NCBI RefSeq assembly: GCF_008124525.1
Contig: NZ_VNHJ01000001.1
Span: 1-64,000 of the forward strand
Length of the DNA: 64,000 bases
Direction of reading: 5' to 3'
Origin: Oceanicella actignis
GTDB taxonomy: Bacteria; Pseudomonadota; Alphaproteobacteria; Rhodobacterales; Rhodobacteraceae
Within the stretch, counting starts at the first letter, position 1; the number at the start of each line of letters is the position of its first letter. Shown one piece after another: positions 1 to 7,513 of the stretch. The notes under the pieces were generated by a model. That model did no database searches, was not told the DNA's origin, and was given only the letters and a program-made list of their open reading frames with translations. The position numbers and the translations under genes are program-made.

Positions 1-278
1 GCTGGCGCCGGGCCTGGAACGAGGTCATCCCGTTCCTCGATTACCCGCCCGAGGTCCGCAGGCTGATCTACACGACGAATGCCATCGAGGCCTTGAACTC
101 GAAGATCCGGCGCGCCGTCCGCACCCGGGGCCACTTCCCCAGCGACGACGCTGCGGCAAAATTGATCTATCTGGCGCTAAATGCTACATCGACCGAGTGG
201 AAGCGTTCCGTACGCGAATGGCACGCTGTCAGATCTCAGTTCGCCATCATGTTCGAAGACCGCTTTCCAATGGCCTGA
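1..278 (+). CDS. IS256-family transposase, C-terminal end (cut by window start)
   Basis: The reading frame is already open at the window edge (first full codon at base 3) and ends with TGA at 276-278, giving about 91 residues. The segment around YTTNAIEALNSKIRR followed by RGHFPSDDAA is typical of the end of IS256/Mutator-type transposases. The Glu of NAIEALN is the usual third residue of the DDE triad. The downstream bases to about 330, which include an AT-richer stretch near 296-310, probably hold the right end of the element, but the other end is outside the window, so the inverted repeat cannot be confirmed. Immediately beyond lies a decayed IS5-type transposase, so this element may have inserted into or beside it. 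Whether the gene is intact depends on sequence to the left. Confidence 0.85.
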   Translation, partial: WRRAWNEVIPFLDYPPEVRRLIYTTNAIEALNSKIRRAVRTRGHFPSDDAAAKLIYLALNATSTEWKRSVREWHAVRSQFAIMFEDRFPMA

Positions 279-282
279 CAAA

Positions 283-1006
283 TGACGTCAGAGCACAAAA
301 TATCTGACAGTCTCCGGCCATCAGACTGCCGCCCGGCGGCGCTTGCGCCGGCCGCGCTTGAGCGTCCTGCGCGCGTCACACGGTCCTTCTGGGCAAGCTG
401 CGCGGGCTTCTTCTTCCAGTCTTCCGGCGCGCCGCCGCCCTTCACGATCGCCCGCTCATCCTCAGTCACCCGCTGGCGCGGGGAGGCGACGATCGAGGCA
501 TCGACGATCTGCCCGCTCATCGCCAGATGCCCCGCCGCGCGCAGATGCGCGTCAAATCGCGCGAACAGCCGCTCGACCGCCTTCGCCTGCACCAGAGCCT
601 CGCGAAAGCGACAGGTCGCGTTCGCCGCGGCGCTCGAATCCGTGGCGCGCCGCGCGGCTCACCATCAGGAACTTTGTCGCCGTCATCGATCCCGAGGCCC
701 TCCAAAGCTGCGCCGGTCGAGGATCTGGAACTCCGCCTGTGCGTCCGACAGGTTGGAAAGCGCCTGAAGGACGAGCGCCTTGAACAGTGAGGCCCCGAAC
801 GCCATCGGTCCGAGCGAGGGGCCGAACACAGCGTCCATCGGCGGCCGCCCGCCCTTCCTCCCGTCAGACCGCTTCAGCGCCGCATCGAGTTGGGGCCGGA
901 ACAGCTCGAAAGCCACCACCGCCGCCAGCCGCTCCAGCGGATCAGCGACCTTCGACAGCGCCGCATGCCGGTCGTCGAGATCGAAGAACCCGCGCTGATC
1001 CGCCAT
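283..1006 (-). pseudogene. Decayed IS5-family transposase fragment
   Basis: Three minus-strand pieces in shifting frames together resemble an IS5-type transposase. The N-terminal piece starts at ATG 1006 and runs to about 700 (ADQRGFFDLDDR ... LSDAQAEFQILDRRSF). A middle scrap near 700 carries GLGIDDGDKVPD. A third piece from about 620 to 370 reads REALVQAKAVERLFARFD then SGQIVDASIVASPRQR. In this family these segments are one continuous frame, so at least two frameshifts or small deletions have occurred. Similarity stops near 370, before the conserved C-terminal DDE part, close to where the IS256 element ends. It is a remnant without function and marks the left border of the nitrate cluster. 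The family assignment comes from recognisable motifs only. Confidence 0.75.
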
Positions 1007-1193
1007 CAAGACGCTCCCGTTTTCGCCAGGGCCGGTGAATCACAAGCATCGCCGAAGGGCGAGGGGCCTGCAACGGTGTTCGAATGGCAGCAAGGCAAGG
1101 GAGCAACAGTTCCGCCGGCGGGCGTGGCGAGCATCGCCCCTGGCACAAATTTGCGCTGTCGCAGCGCCATGCTTCTGCAAATCCGACCAAGTT

Positions 1194-1223
1194 TTGGGCA
1201 TTCTTGCGAAATCTGACTATTTT
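1194..1223 (+). promoter_or_regulatory. Possible sigma70 promoter for nasTS
   Basis: TTGGGC at 1194-1199 and TATTTT at 1218-1223 are spaced by 18 bases in an AT-richer patch about 80 bases before nasT. The match is only moderate and no transcript start is known. A sigma54-like motif further upstream has the wrong spacing and is listed under rejected items. Confidence 0.3.
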
Positions 1224-1303
1224 TAAAGCAACTTCCAGATTCTCTCCAGCCTGTGTGTCGGCGCTGCCTTGCCTGCTCGGGACGCTCCGTTAAGGCTTGG
1301 GCC

Positions 1304-1888
1304 ATGGACCGCCCCATGACCGTCATCGTAGTCGAGAGTCACCGCGATCGCGCGCTTGCGATCGTTGATGCGCTGAAAGATGCCGACGACTGCGAGGTCA
1401 TCGTGATCGGCAGCGACAGCGGACTGGCGCGCAAGATTGCGGCCCATGATCCTGATGTCGTGCTGATCGATGTCCACGACCCCAGCCGCGACAAGATCGA
1501 GGAACTGACGCTTGCCTCGGGGCCGTTGGACCGGCCGGTTGCGATGTTCGTGCCGAATGCGGCATCGGCCCTGGCGCGCGCCGCCGTCGAGGCCGGCGTG
1601 TCGGCCTATGTCGTCGATGGCATGGCCCCCGAACGGCTGCGCCCGATCCTCGAAGTCGCCATCGCCCGCTTTCAGGTCATGCGCCAGATGCGCGCGGAAC
1701 TGGAGCAGACGCGACGCGCGCTCGAGGAGCGCAAGATCATCGACCGCGCAAAGGGCCTGTTGATGAAATCCCGCGGCATCGGAGAGGACGAGGCCTATGC
1801 CCTGCTGCGCAAGACCGCGATGGACCAGAACCGCCGCCTTGCCGATGTGGCGCAGGCCCTGATCACGGCGGCGGAGCTGTTGTCATGA
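1304..1888 (+). CDS. nasT: NasT, ANTAR-domain nitrate-responsive antiterminator
   Basis: This 194-residue cytoplasmic regulator has a response-regulator-like N-terminal half (TVIVVESHRDRALAIVDAL, then VLIDV) and a C-terminal ANTAR RNA-binding domain from about residue 125 (ALEERKIIDRAKGLLMKSRGI ... EAYALLRKTAMDQNRRLADVA). In the characterised NasT/NasS pair, NasT binds tandem hairpins in leader RNA and prevents termination, while NasS sequesters NasT when nitrate or nitrite is absent. The start at 1304 is preceded by AAGG nine bases upstream. A second in-frame ATG at 1316 begins with the family-typical TVIVVES and is a real alternative; a start further upstream is unlikely. The gene overlaps nasS by ATGA, and a matching RNA target lies before nrtA at 3131-3238. 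Confidence 0.92.
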   Translation: MDRPMTVIVVESHRDRALAIVDALKDADDCEVIVIGSDSGLARKIAAHDPDVVLIDVHDPSRDKIEELTLASGPLDRPVAMFVPNAASALARAAVEAGVSAYVVDGMAPERLRPILEVAIARFQVMRQMRAELEQTRRALEERKIIDRAKGLLMKSRGIGEDEAYALLRKTAMDQNRRLADVAQALITAAELLS

Positions 1889-3066
1889 AACCCGTTGTCC
1901 TGCGCGCAGCCTATGTCCCCCTGGTCGATGCCGCGCCGCTGATCGTGGCCGAGGCGATGGGCTTCGCCGCCGCCGAGGGTCTGCAGCTGGACCTGGTGGC
2001 CGCGCCCTCATGGTCTGCGGCACGGGACATGCTGATCCTGGGGCAGGTTGACGCCGCGCATCTCCTGTCTCCGATCCCGGTGGCCGGGGCGCTCGGCCTT
2101 GGCGGGGTCCGGGCCGAGCTGGCGGCGGTCTCCGTTCTGTCGGTGAATGGCGACGTGATCGGCGTGTCGCGCCGGATCGAGGAGCGCCTGCGCGCAGACG
2201 GCTTTGCCTTCGATCTGAACGATGCGCCGGCCACGGCCCGGGCGCTTGCGCGGGCCGCGCCGGGCGGACGCCTGCGCATGGGTGTGCCCTTTCCCTTTTC
2301 GATGCACCGGATCCTGCTGGACCTGTGGGCGCGCGGGACAGCGCTGGCCGACATTGCCTTCGACATCCGCACCGTGCCGCCCCCCCTGATGCGGCGCGCA
2401 CTGGCCGATGACGAGATCGACGCATTCTGCGTCGGCGAGCCCTGGGGATCGGTCGCGGTCGAATCGGGCGTGGGCGCGCTGGTCCTGGCGGGCCGCGCCA
2501 TCTGGGCCTTCGCACCCGAAAAGGTCCTGGCCATGCGCCGCGACCGAGCCGAGGACCCGTCGCGCAATGCGGGCGCGCTCATGCGTGCGATCTGGGCGGC
2601 GGGGCGCTGGCTGTCCCGGCCCGACAGCCGCGATGCGGCCGCGGCGCTCATGGCCCGCCGCGCCCTGATCGACGTGCCCGCCGAACTGATCGAGCGCGCC
2701 CTGTCGGGCCAGCTGACGATCCTGCAGACCGGCCAGCAGCGTCACGTCCCCTCATTCGTCGAGTTTCACGCGGGGCTGGCAACCTTTCCCTGGCGCAGCC
2801 AGGCGCGCTTCATCGCCGACCGGCTGGCCATCCTGCACGGGCTGGACCGGGCCGAGGCGCGCGATGTCGGCGCGCGGGTGTTCCGGACCGACCTGTATCG
2901 CCAGAATCTGGGCCCCATGGGCATCGACCTGCCCGGCGCGTCGGAAAAGGTCGAGGGCGCCATCGCGCATCCCACGCCCGTCGCTTCGCGGCGCGGGGGC
3001 ATCACGCTTCTGCCCGACCGCTTCTTCGATGGACGCATCTTCGACCCCGCCCTGCCCGAATCCTAG
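1885..3066 (+). CDS. nasS: NasS, nitrate/nitrite sensor (NrtA-like, cytoplasmic)
   Basis: This 393-residue protein belongs to the NrtA/CmpA nitrate-binding family (YVPLVDAAPLIVAEAMGFAAAEG near the start, then DAAHLLSPIPVA and FCVGEPW in the middle). It begins directly with the mature fold and has no signal peptide, which separates the cytoplasmic sensor NasS from the exported transporter protein NrtA encoded downstream. In the known system NasS holds NasT inactive and releases it on binding nitrate or nitrite. ATG 1885 overlaps the nasT stop codon, so the pair is probably translationally coupled and made in fixed ratio. It ends at TAG 3064-3066, and the regulated leader of the structural genes begins just after. 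Confidence 0.9.
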   Translation: MKPVVLRAAYVPLVDAAPLIVAEAMGFAAAEGLQLDLVAAPSWSAARDMLILGQVDAAHLLSPIPVAGALGLGGVRAELAAVSVLSVNGDVIGVSRRIEERLRADGFAFDLNDAPATARALARAAPGGRLRMGVPFPFSMHRILLDLWARGTALADIAFDIRTVPPPLMRRALADDEIDAFCVGEPWGSVAVESGVGALVLAGRAIWAFAPEKVLAMRRDRAEDPSRNAGALMRAIWAAGRWLSRPDSRDAAAALMARRALIDVPAELIERALSGQLTILQTGQQRHVPSFVEFHAGLATFPWRSQARFIADRLAILHGLDRAEARDVGARVFRTDLYRQNLGPMGIDLPGASEKVEGAIAHPTPVASRRGGITLLPDRFFDGRIFDPALPES

Positions 3067-3130
3067 GGGGTGTTGCGGCGCGGCATTCTCCTGTTGCATT
3101 GCGGCAAGATTCGCGGCAGCATGATCTCAA

Positions 3131-3181
3131 ATCCGAACTGCAACGGCGCAGTCGGGATCCGCTTCTCCCAAAGTCGGGAAA
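3131..3181 (+). promoter_or_regulatory. Predicted ANTAR (NasT) RNA target: two hexaloop hairpins
   Basis: Two adjacent stem-loops each present a six-base loop. The first is CTGC-AACGGC-GCAG at 3138-3151, with an extended imperfect stem (TCCGA against TCGGGA). The second is TCCC-AAAGTC-GGGA at 3166-3179. Both loops carry A at position 1 and G at position 4, the two bases conserved in described ANTAR target hairpins. An intrinsic terminator follows at 3191-3238 and then nrtA. NasT is encoded 1.2 kb upstream, so the arrangement fits nitrate-controlled antitermination of the nrt-nir-nas genes. The hairpins are visible directly; binding by NasT is inferred. Confidence 0.75.
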
Positions 3182-3190
3182 ACCCTGAGC

Positions 3191-3238
3191 AAGGCCGCTC
3201 GCCCCTGCCATGTCCGGCAGGATGGCACGCGGCCTTTT
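3191..3238 (+). terminator. Leader terminator controlled by NasT
   Basis: AAGGCCGC at 3191-3198 pairs with GCGGCCTT at 3229-3236, an inner stem CCTGCC/GGCAGG (3204-3209/3216-3221) sits inside it, and the structure runs into TTTT at 3235-3238. It lies between the hexaloop hairpins and nrtA, where an antiterminator would act. A second GC hairpin (CCCGGCG/CGCCGGG, 3248-3268) lies just before the nrtA ribosome site but has no T-run. Confidence 0.75.
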
Positions 3239-3283
3239 GGTGTTTTGCCCGGCGTCTTTCCCGCCGGGCGAGGGAAGGACGAC

Positions 3284-4663
3284 ATGAAACACATCGTGAA
3301 ATCGCTGCGACTTGCCGTTGGACTGACGGTGCTGGCCATGCCGGGCGCCCGCGCCGAAACGCTGGATGTCGAGAAGGACGAGCTGAAATTCGGCTTCATC
3401 AAGCTGACCGACATGGCGCCGCTGGCCATCGCCTATGAGCTGGGCTTCTTCGAGGACGAGGGGCTTTACGTCACGCTCGAGGCGCAGGCCAACTGGAAGG
3501 TGCTGCTCGACGGCGTGATCTCGGGCGAGCTGGACGGGGCGCACATGCTGGCCGGCCAGCCGCTTGCCGCGACGATCGGCTATGGCACGCGCGCGCATAT
3601 CGTCACCCCCCTGTCCATGGACCTGAACGGCAACGCCATCACCGTTTCGAACGCGGTCTGGGAAGAGATGAAGCCGCATCTGGCGCTGGACGACCAGGGC
3701 CGCCCGGTCCACCCGATCCCGGCAAGCGCCCTGAAACCGGTGGTCGAACAGTTCCGCGCTCGGGGCGAAGAATTCCGCATGGGCATGGTCTTTCCGGTGT
3801 CGACCCACAACTACGAGCTTCGCTACTGGCTGGCCGCCGGGGGCCTGAATCCGGGCTTCTATGGCCCGAATGACGCCAACGGCACCATCGGGGCCGATGT
3901 GCTGCTGTCGGTGACGCCCCCGCCGCAGATGCCCGCCACGCTCGAGGCCGGCACGATCCACGGCTATTGCGTGGGCGAGCCATGGAACCAGCAGGCGGTC
4001 TTCAAGGGCATCGGCGTGCCGGTGATCACCGATCACGAGATCTGGCGCAACAATCCCGAAAAGGTGTTCGGCCTGACCGCCGAATTCGTCGAGAAATACC
4101 CGAACACCACGCTGGCCATCACCAAGGCGCTGATCCGCGCCGCCATCTGGCTGGACGAGAACGACAACGCCAACCGCGCGAAGGCGGTCGAGATCCTGGC
4201 GCGGCCCGAATATGTCGGCGCCGACGCCGAGGTCATCGCCAACTCCATGACCGGCTTCTTCGAGTTCGAATCCGGAGACCGGCGGCCAGCGCCGGACTTC
4301 AACACCTTCTTCCGCCATTACGCGACCTATCCGTTCTATTCCGACGCGATCTGGTACCTGACGCAGATGCGCCGCTGGGGCCAGATCCCCGAGGCCAGGC
4401 CCGACGCCTGGTATGACGAGGTCGCGCGCGAGGTCTATCGACCCGACATCTACCTGCAGGCCGCGCGCCTGCTGGTCGAAGAGGGCAAGGCCCGGCCCGA
4501 GGACTTTCCCTTCGACGGCGACGGCTACCGGCCGCCCACCCCGGCCGCGGACATCATCGACGGCATTCACTTCGATGCGCGCCGGCCCAACGCCTACATC
4601 GACAGCCTTCCGATCGGCCTGAAGGGCGACCAGCGCGTGACTGGCAGCCGGATCGAGGGCTGA
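3284..4663 (+). CDS. nrtA: NrtA, periplasmic nitrate-binding protein of ABC transporter
   Basis: This 459-residue substrate-binding protein belongs to the NrtA/CmpA family. Residues 1-24 form a Sec signal peptide ([20 protein letters not shown] ending GARA), so the mature protein should sit in the periplasm and deliver nitrate (possibly nitrite) to NrtB. Family features include [21 protein letters not shown] at the mature start, a [10 protein letters not shown] stretch and [13 protein letters not shown] 3284 is preceded by AGGGAAGGA at 3271-3279, which makes it a better start than the in-frame ATG at 3245. It is the first gene after the NasT-type leader. In the Paracoccus-type cluster this position is taken by a single-polypeptide (MFS) transporter, so the ABC importer is a substitution. 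Confidence 0.9.
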   Translation: MKHIVKSLRLAVGLTVLAMPGARAETLDVEKDELKFGFIKLTDMAPLAIAYELGFFEDEGLYVTLEAQANWKVLLDGVISGELDGAHMLAGQPLAATIGYGTRAHIVTPLSMDLNGNAITVSNAVWEEMKPHLALDDQGRPVHPIPASALKPVVEQFRARGEEFRMGMVFPVSTHNYELRYWLAAGGLNPGFYGPNDANGTIGADVLLSVTPPPQMPATLEAGTIHGYCVGEPWNQQAVFKGIGVPVITDHEIWRNNPEKVFGLTAEFVEKYPNTTLAITKALIRAAIWLDENDNANRAKAVEILARPEYVGADAEVIANSMTGFFEFESGDRRPAPDFNTFFRHYATYPFYSDAIWYLTQMRRWGQIPEARPDAWYDEVAREVYRPDIYLQAARLLVEEGKARPEDFPFDGDGYRPPTPAADIIDGIHFDARRPNAYIDSLPIGLKGDQRVTGSRIEG

Positions 4664-4720
4664 GCCGCCGCGGCACGGCCCCCGCCCGTCCCGAGACAGA
4701 CATCCAGGGATACCAGAGAC

Positions 4721-5788
4721 ATGAGCACCTCCGACCCCACCTTTGCCGCCGGCGCGCGCGCCCGGACGCTTGACCGCATCGCGCGGATCGACACCTGGCT
4801 GCGCCCGCTTGGACTGGGCTGGGTGACGCCGATCCTGCGCGCCTGCGCCGGCGACGATCCCGCCCGCCAGATGCGCGCCCTGTGGCGCCAGCTGGGCGTC
4901 CCGGCGGCGGCCATCATCGCCTTTCTTGCGCTGTGGGCGGCCGCCGCGCCGCGCGTGCAGACCTCGCTGGGGGCGATTCCCGGCCCTGCGCAGGTCTGGC
5001 AGGCGGCGGTCGGCTTGCACGAGGAGGCCCGCCGCGAGGCCGAGAAGGAAGCCGCGTTCCTCGCCCGTCAAAAGGAACGCAACGCCCGCCTGATCGCCGA
5101 GGGAAAGGCCGACAAGGTCAAGATCCGCGCCTATACGGGCCGCCCGACCTATTACGACCAGATCCTGACCTCGATCGTCACCGTCTTCACCGGCTTCGCG
5201 CTTGCCGCCGTCGCGGCGGTTCCGCTTGGCATCCTTGCCGGCCTGTCGCCGACGGCCAACGCGGCCATGAGCCCGCTGATCCAGATCTTCCGCCCGGTCA
5301 GCCCGCTGGCCTGGCTGCCCATCGTGACGATGGTCGTCTCGGCGCTCTATGCCACGAATGACGGGGTCGTGGCCAAATCCTTCATCGTATCGGCGGTGAC
5401 GGTGACGCTGTGCTCGCTGTGGCCGACGCTGATCAACACCGCGCTTGGCGTGGCGCAGGTCGATCGCGACCTGGTGAATGTCTCGCGCGTGCTGAAGATG
5501 ACGACCCGCGACAAGATCACGCGCCTTGTCCTGCCCTCGGCGCTGCCGCTGATCTTCACCGGGCTGCGGCTCAGCCTGGGCGTCGGCTGGATGGTCCTGA
5601 TCGCGGCCGAGATGCTCGCCCAGAACCCGGGCCTGGGCAAGTTCGTCTGGGACGAGTTCCAGAACGGCAGCTCGCAGAGCCTTGCGCGCATCATGGTGGC
5701 GGTGCTCACGATCGGCCTGATCGGCTTCGCGCTCGATCGCGTGATGTTCGCGCTGCAATCGATGTTCACCCATTCCGAGACACGCTGA
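4721..5788 (+). CDS. nrtB: NrtB, nitrate ABC transporter permease
   Basis: This 355-residue inner-membrane permease has the NrtB/SsuC-type core: after an N-terminal membrane segment (about 55-80) and a charged soluble stretch (about 95-140, rich in Glu, Arg and Lys), five or so hydrophobic helices follow from about 145. The loop that contacts the ATPase is present (VDRDLVNVSRVLKMTTRDKITRL near 250), as is the family motif GVGWMVLIAAEML. It forms the membrane path for nitrate with NrtA outside and the fused NrtCD ATPase inside. The gene lies 57 bases after nrtA and 10 before nrtCD, in one transcription unit. Confidence 0.9.
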   Translation: MSTSDPTFAAGARARTLDRIARIDTWLRPLGLGWVTPILRACAGDDPARQMRALWRQLGVPAAAIIAFLALWAAAAPRVQTSLGAIPGPAQVWQAAVGLHEEARREAEKEAAFLARQKERNARLIAEGKADKVKIRAYTGRPTYYDQILTSIVTVFTGFALAAVAAVPLGILAGLSPTANAAMSPLIQIFRPVSPLAWLPIVTMVVSALYATNDGVVAKSFIVSAVTVTLCSLWPTLINTALGVAQVDRDLVNVSRVLKMTTRDKITRLVLPSALPLIFTGLRLSLGVGWMVLIAAEMLAQNPGLGKFVWDEFQNGSSQSLARIMVAVLTIGLIGFALDRVMFALQSMFTHSETR

Positions 5789-5798
5789 GGAGAACGCC

Positions 5799-7508
5799 AT
5801 GCTGGAACTTCACGGAATATTCCACGGCCATGGCAGCGGGCCCACGCGGGTCGAGGTGCTGCGCGACGTCAACCTGAAGGTCGAGGCGGGCGAATTCCTT
5901 GTCATCCTTGGCTTTTCCGGCGCCGGCAAGACGACGCTGATCAACCTGATGGCGGGGCTCGACCGGCCCTCGGCCGGGCGGGTCGCCTTCCGTGGCGCCG
6001 AAGTCACCGGACCGGGCCCGGACCGGGCGGTCGTCTTCCAGAACTATGCGCTGATGCCATGGCTGAGTGTCGCGGAAAACATCGCGCTGGCCGTGAAGGC
6101 CGTGCGTCCCGACCTGTCCCGGGACGAGCGCGCCGCCAGGGTCGAACGGTATGTCCGCCTCGTCGGACTGACCCATGCCGCGACTCGCCGCCCGGCCGAG
6201 CTGTCGGGCGGCATGCGCCAGCGGGTCAACCTGGCCCGCGCGCTGGCCATGGATCCCGAGATGCTGCTCATGGACGAGCCGCTCTCGGCGCTGGACGCGC
6301 TGACCCGCGCCCGCCTTGCGGGCGAGATCGAAAGCATCCGCGCGGCCGACGCCAAGACCTGCGTCCTGGTCACCAACGACGTGGACGAGGCCATCCTGCT
6401 GGCCGACCGGATCATCGTGCTCAAGCCCGACGGAACGCTGAGCGCGCCCTTTGCCGTGGACCTGCCTCGCCCCCGCGACCGCGGCGCCATGAATACCGAC
6501 CCCGCATTCCGCGACCTGCGCGGCCGGATCACCGGCTATCTGATGGAATGCAACCCTCTGTCGCGTGGCGCGGACAGCGGGCGGCGTCTGCCATCGGTGG
6601 CGCCGCTGCATGGCCGGCCCGCCCCGGCCAAGACGACGCTGCCGGCCGCCGTGACGCGCGCCGCGGCCAGCCCCAACAACGACCGCTACCTGGAATTCTC
6701 GCAGGTCAACAAGGTCTATGCCACGCCGCAGGGTCCGCTGACCGTGGTCGAGAATTTCGATCTGCGGCTGAGGAAGGGCGAATTCGTCAGCCTGATCGGC
6801 CATTCGGGCTGCGGCAAGTCCACGGTGCTGACCATGGCGGCGGGGCTGAACGACATCTCGTCCGGGGGGATCATCCTCGACGGGCGCGAGGTCGCCGGCC
6901 CCGATCCCGAACGGGCGGTGGTGTTCCAGTCGCCGTCGCTGTTCCCCTGGCTGACCGCGCGCGAGAACGTCGCCGTGGGCGTGGACCGCGTCTATCCCGA
7001 CGCCAGCCGGGCCGAACGCCAGGAGGTGGTGGAATGCTACCTGGAACGCGTGGGGCTGGCCGACGCCATGGACCGGCCCGCGGCGCAGATGTCGAACGGA
7101 ATGCGCCAGCGCGTCGGCATCGCGCGGGCCTTCGCCCTCAGCCCCAAGCTTCTGCTGCTGGACGAGCCCTTCGGGATGCTCGACAGCCTTACCCGCTGGG
7201 AGCTGCAGGAAGTGCTGATGGAGGTCTGGGAGACGACCGGCGTCACCGCCATCTGCGTCACCCATGACGTGGACGAGGCCATCCTGCTGGCCGACCGCGT
7301 CGTGATGATGACCAACGGCCCGCGCGCCACGATCGGCCGGATCCTCGACATCGACCTGCCCCGCCCGCGTTCGCGCCGCACGGTGATGGCACATGCCGGC
7401 TACTACGATCTTCGACAGGCCGTGCTCGATTTCCTGCGCGATTTCGAGCACGGGCGCCAACCGCAACAGACGGACCGCGCAGGCGGCGCGGCCATGGCAG
7501 CGGAGTGA
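5799..7508 (+). CDS. NrtCD, two nitrate-transporter ATPase domains fused in one chain
   Basis: This 569-residue protein holds two complete ABC ATPase domains joined by a linker of about 45 residues (roughly 255-297). Domain 1 has Walker A FSGAGKTT (39-46), signature LSGGM (136-140) and Walker B LLMDEP (about 157-162), but its switch region reads VTNDVDEA, with Asn where ABC ATPases have His. Domain 2 has Walker A HSGCGKST (about 336-343), Walker B LLLDEP and the normal VTHDVDEA, but its signature reads MSNGM. In a sandwich dimer the domain 1 switch faces the domain 2 signature, so both deviations fall in the same composite site; the other site is canonical. Cyanobacteria encode NrtC and NrtD separately and have an NrtA-like tail on NrtC, which is absent here. 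Confidence 0.88.
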   Translation: MLELHGIFHGHGSGPTRVEVLRDVNLKVEAGEFLVILGFSGAGKTTLINLMAGLDRPSAGRVAFRGAEVTGPGPDRAVVFQNYALMPWLSVAENIALAVKAVRPDLSRDERAARVERYVRLVGLTHAATRRPAELSGGMRQRVNLARALAMDPEMLLMDEPLSALDALTRARLAGEIESIRAADAKTCVLVTNDVDEAILLADRIIVLKPDGTLSAPFAVDLPRPRDRGAMNTDPAFRDLRGRITGYLMECNPLSRGADSGRRLPSVAPLHGRPAPAKTTLPAAVTRAAASPNNDRYLEFSQVNKVYATPQGPLTVVENFDLRLRKGEFVSLIGHSGCGKSTVLTMAAGLNDISSGGIILDGREVAGPDPERAVVFQSPSLFPWLTARENVAVGVDRVYPDASRAERQEVVECYLERVGLADAMDRPAAQMSNGMRQRVGIARAFALSPKLLLLDEPFGMLDSLTRWELQEVLMEVWETTGVTAICVTHDVDEAILLADRVVMMTNGPRATIGRILDIDLPRPRSRRTVMAHAGYYDLRQAVLDFLRDFEHGRQPQQTDRAGGAAMAAE

Positions 7509-7513
7509 CCCCC

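Noticed and set aside
1141-1154. Sigma54-like TGGCAC...TTGC upstream of nasT
   Set aside because: Only four bases separate TGGCAC and TTGC (nine between GG and GC); sigma54 promoters need ten, and a one-base loss normally abolishes function.
3075-3105. Possible sigma54 promoter before the nrt leader (GGC...TTGC)
   Set aside because: GG and GC are 12 bases apart, not 10.
3002-5800. Very long antisense frame over the nrt genes
   Set aside because: A shadow of high GC codon use opposite nrtA and nrtB; Arg/Gly/His-rich with no domain.
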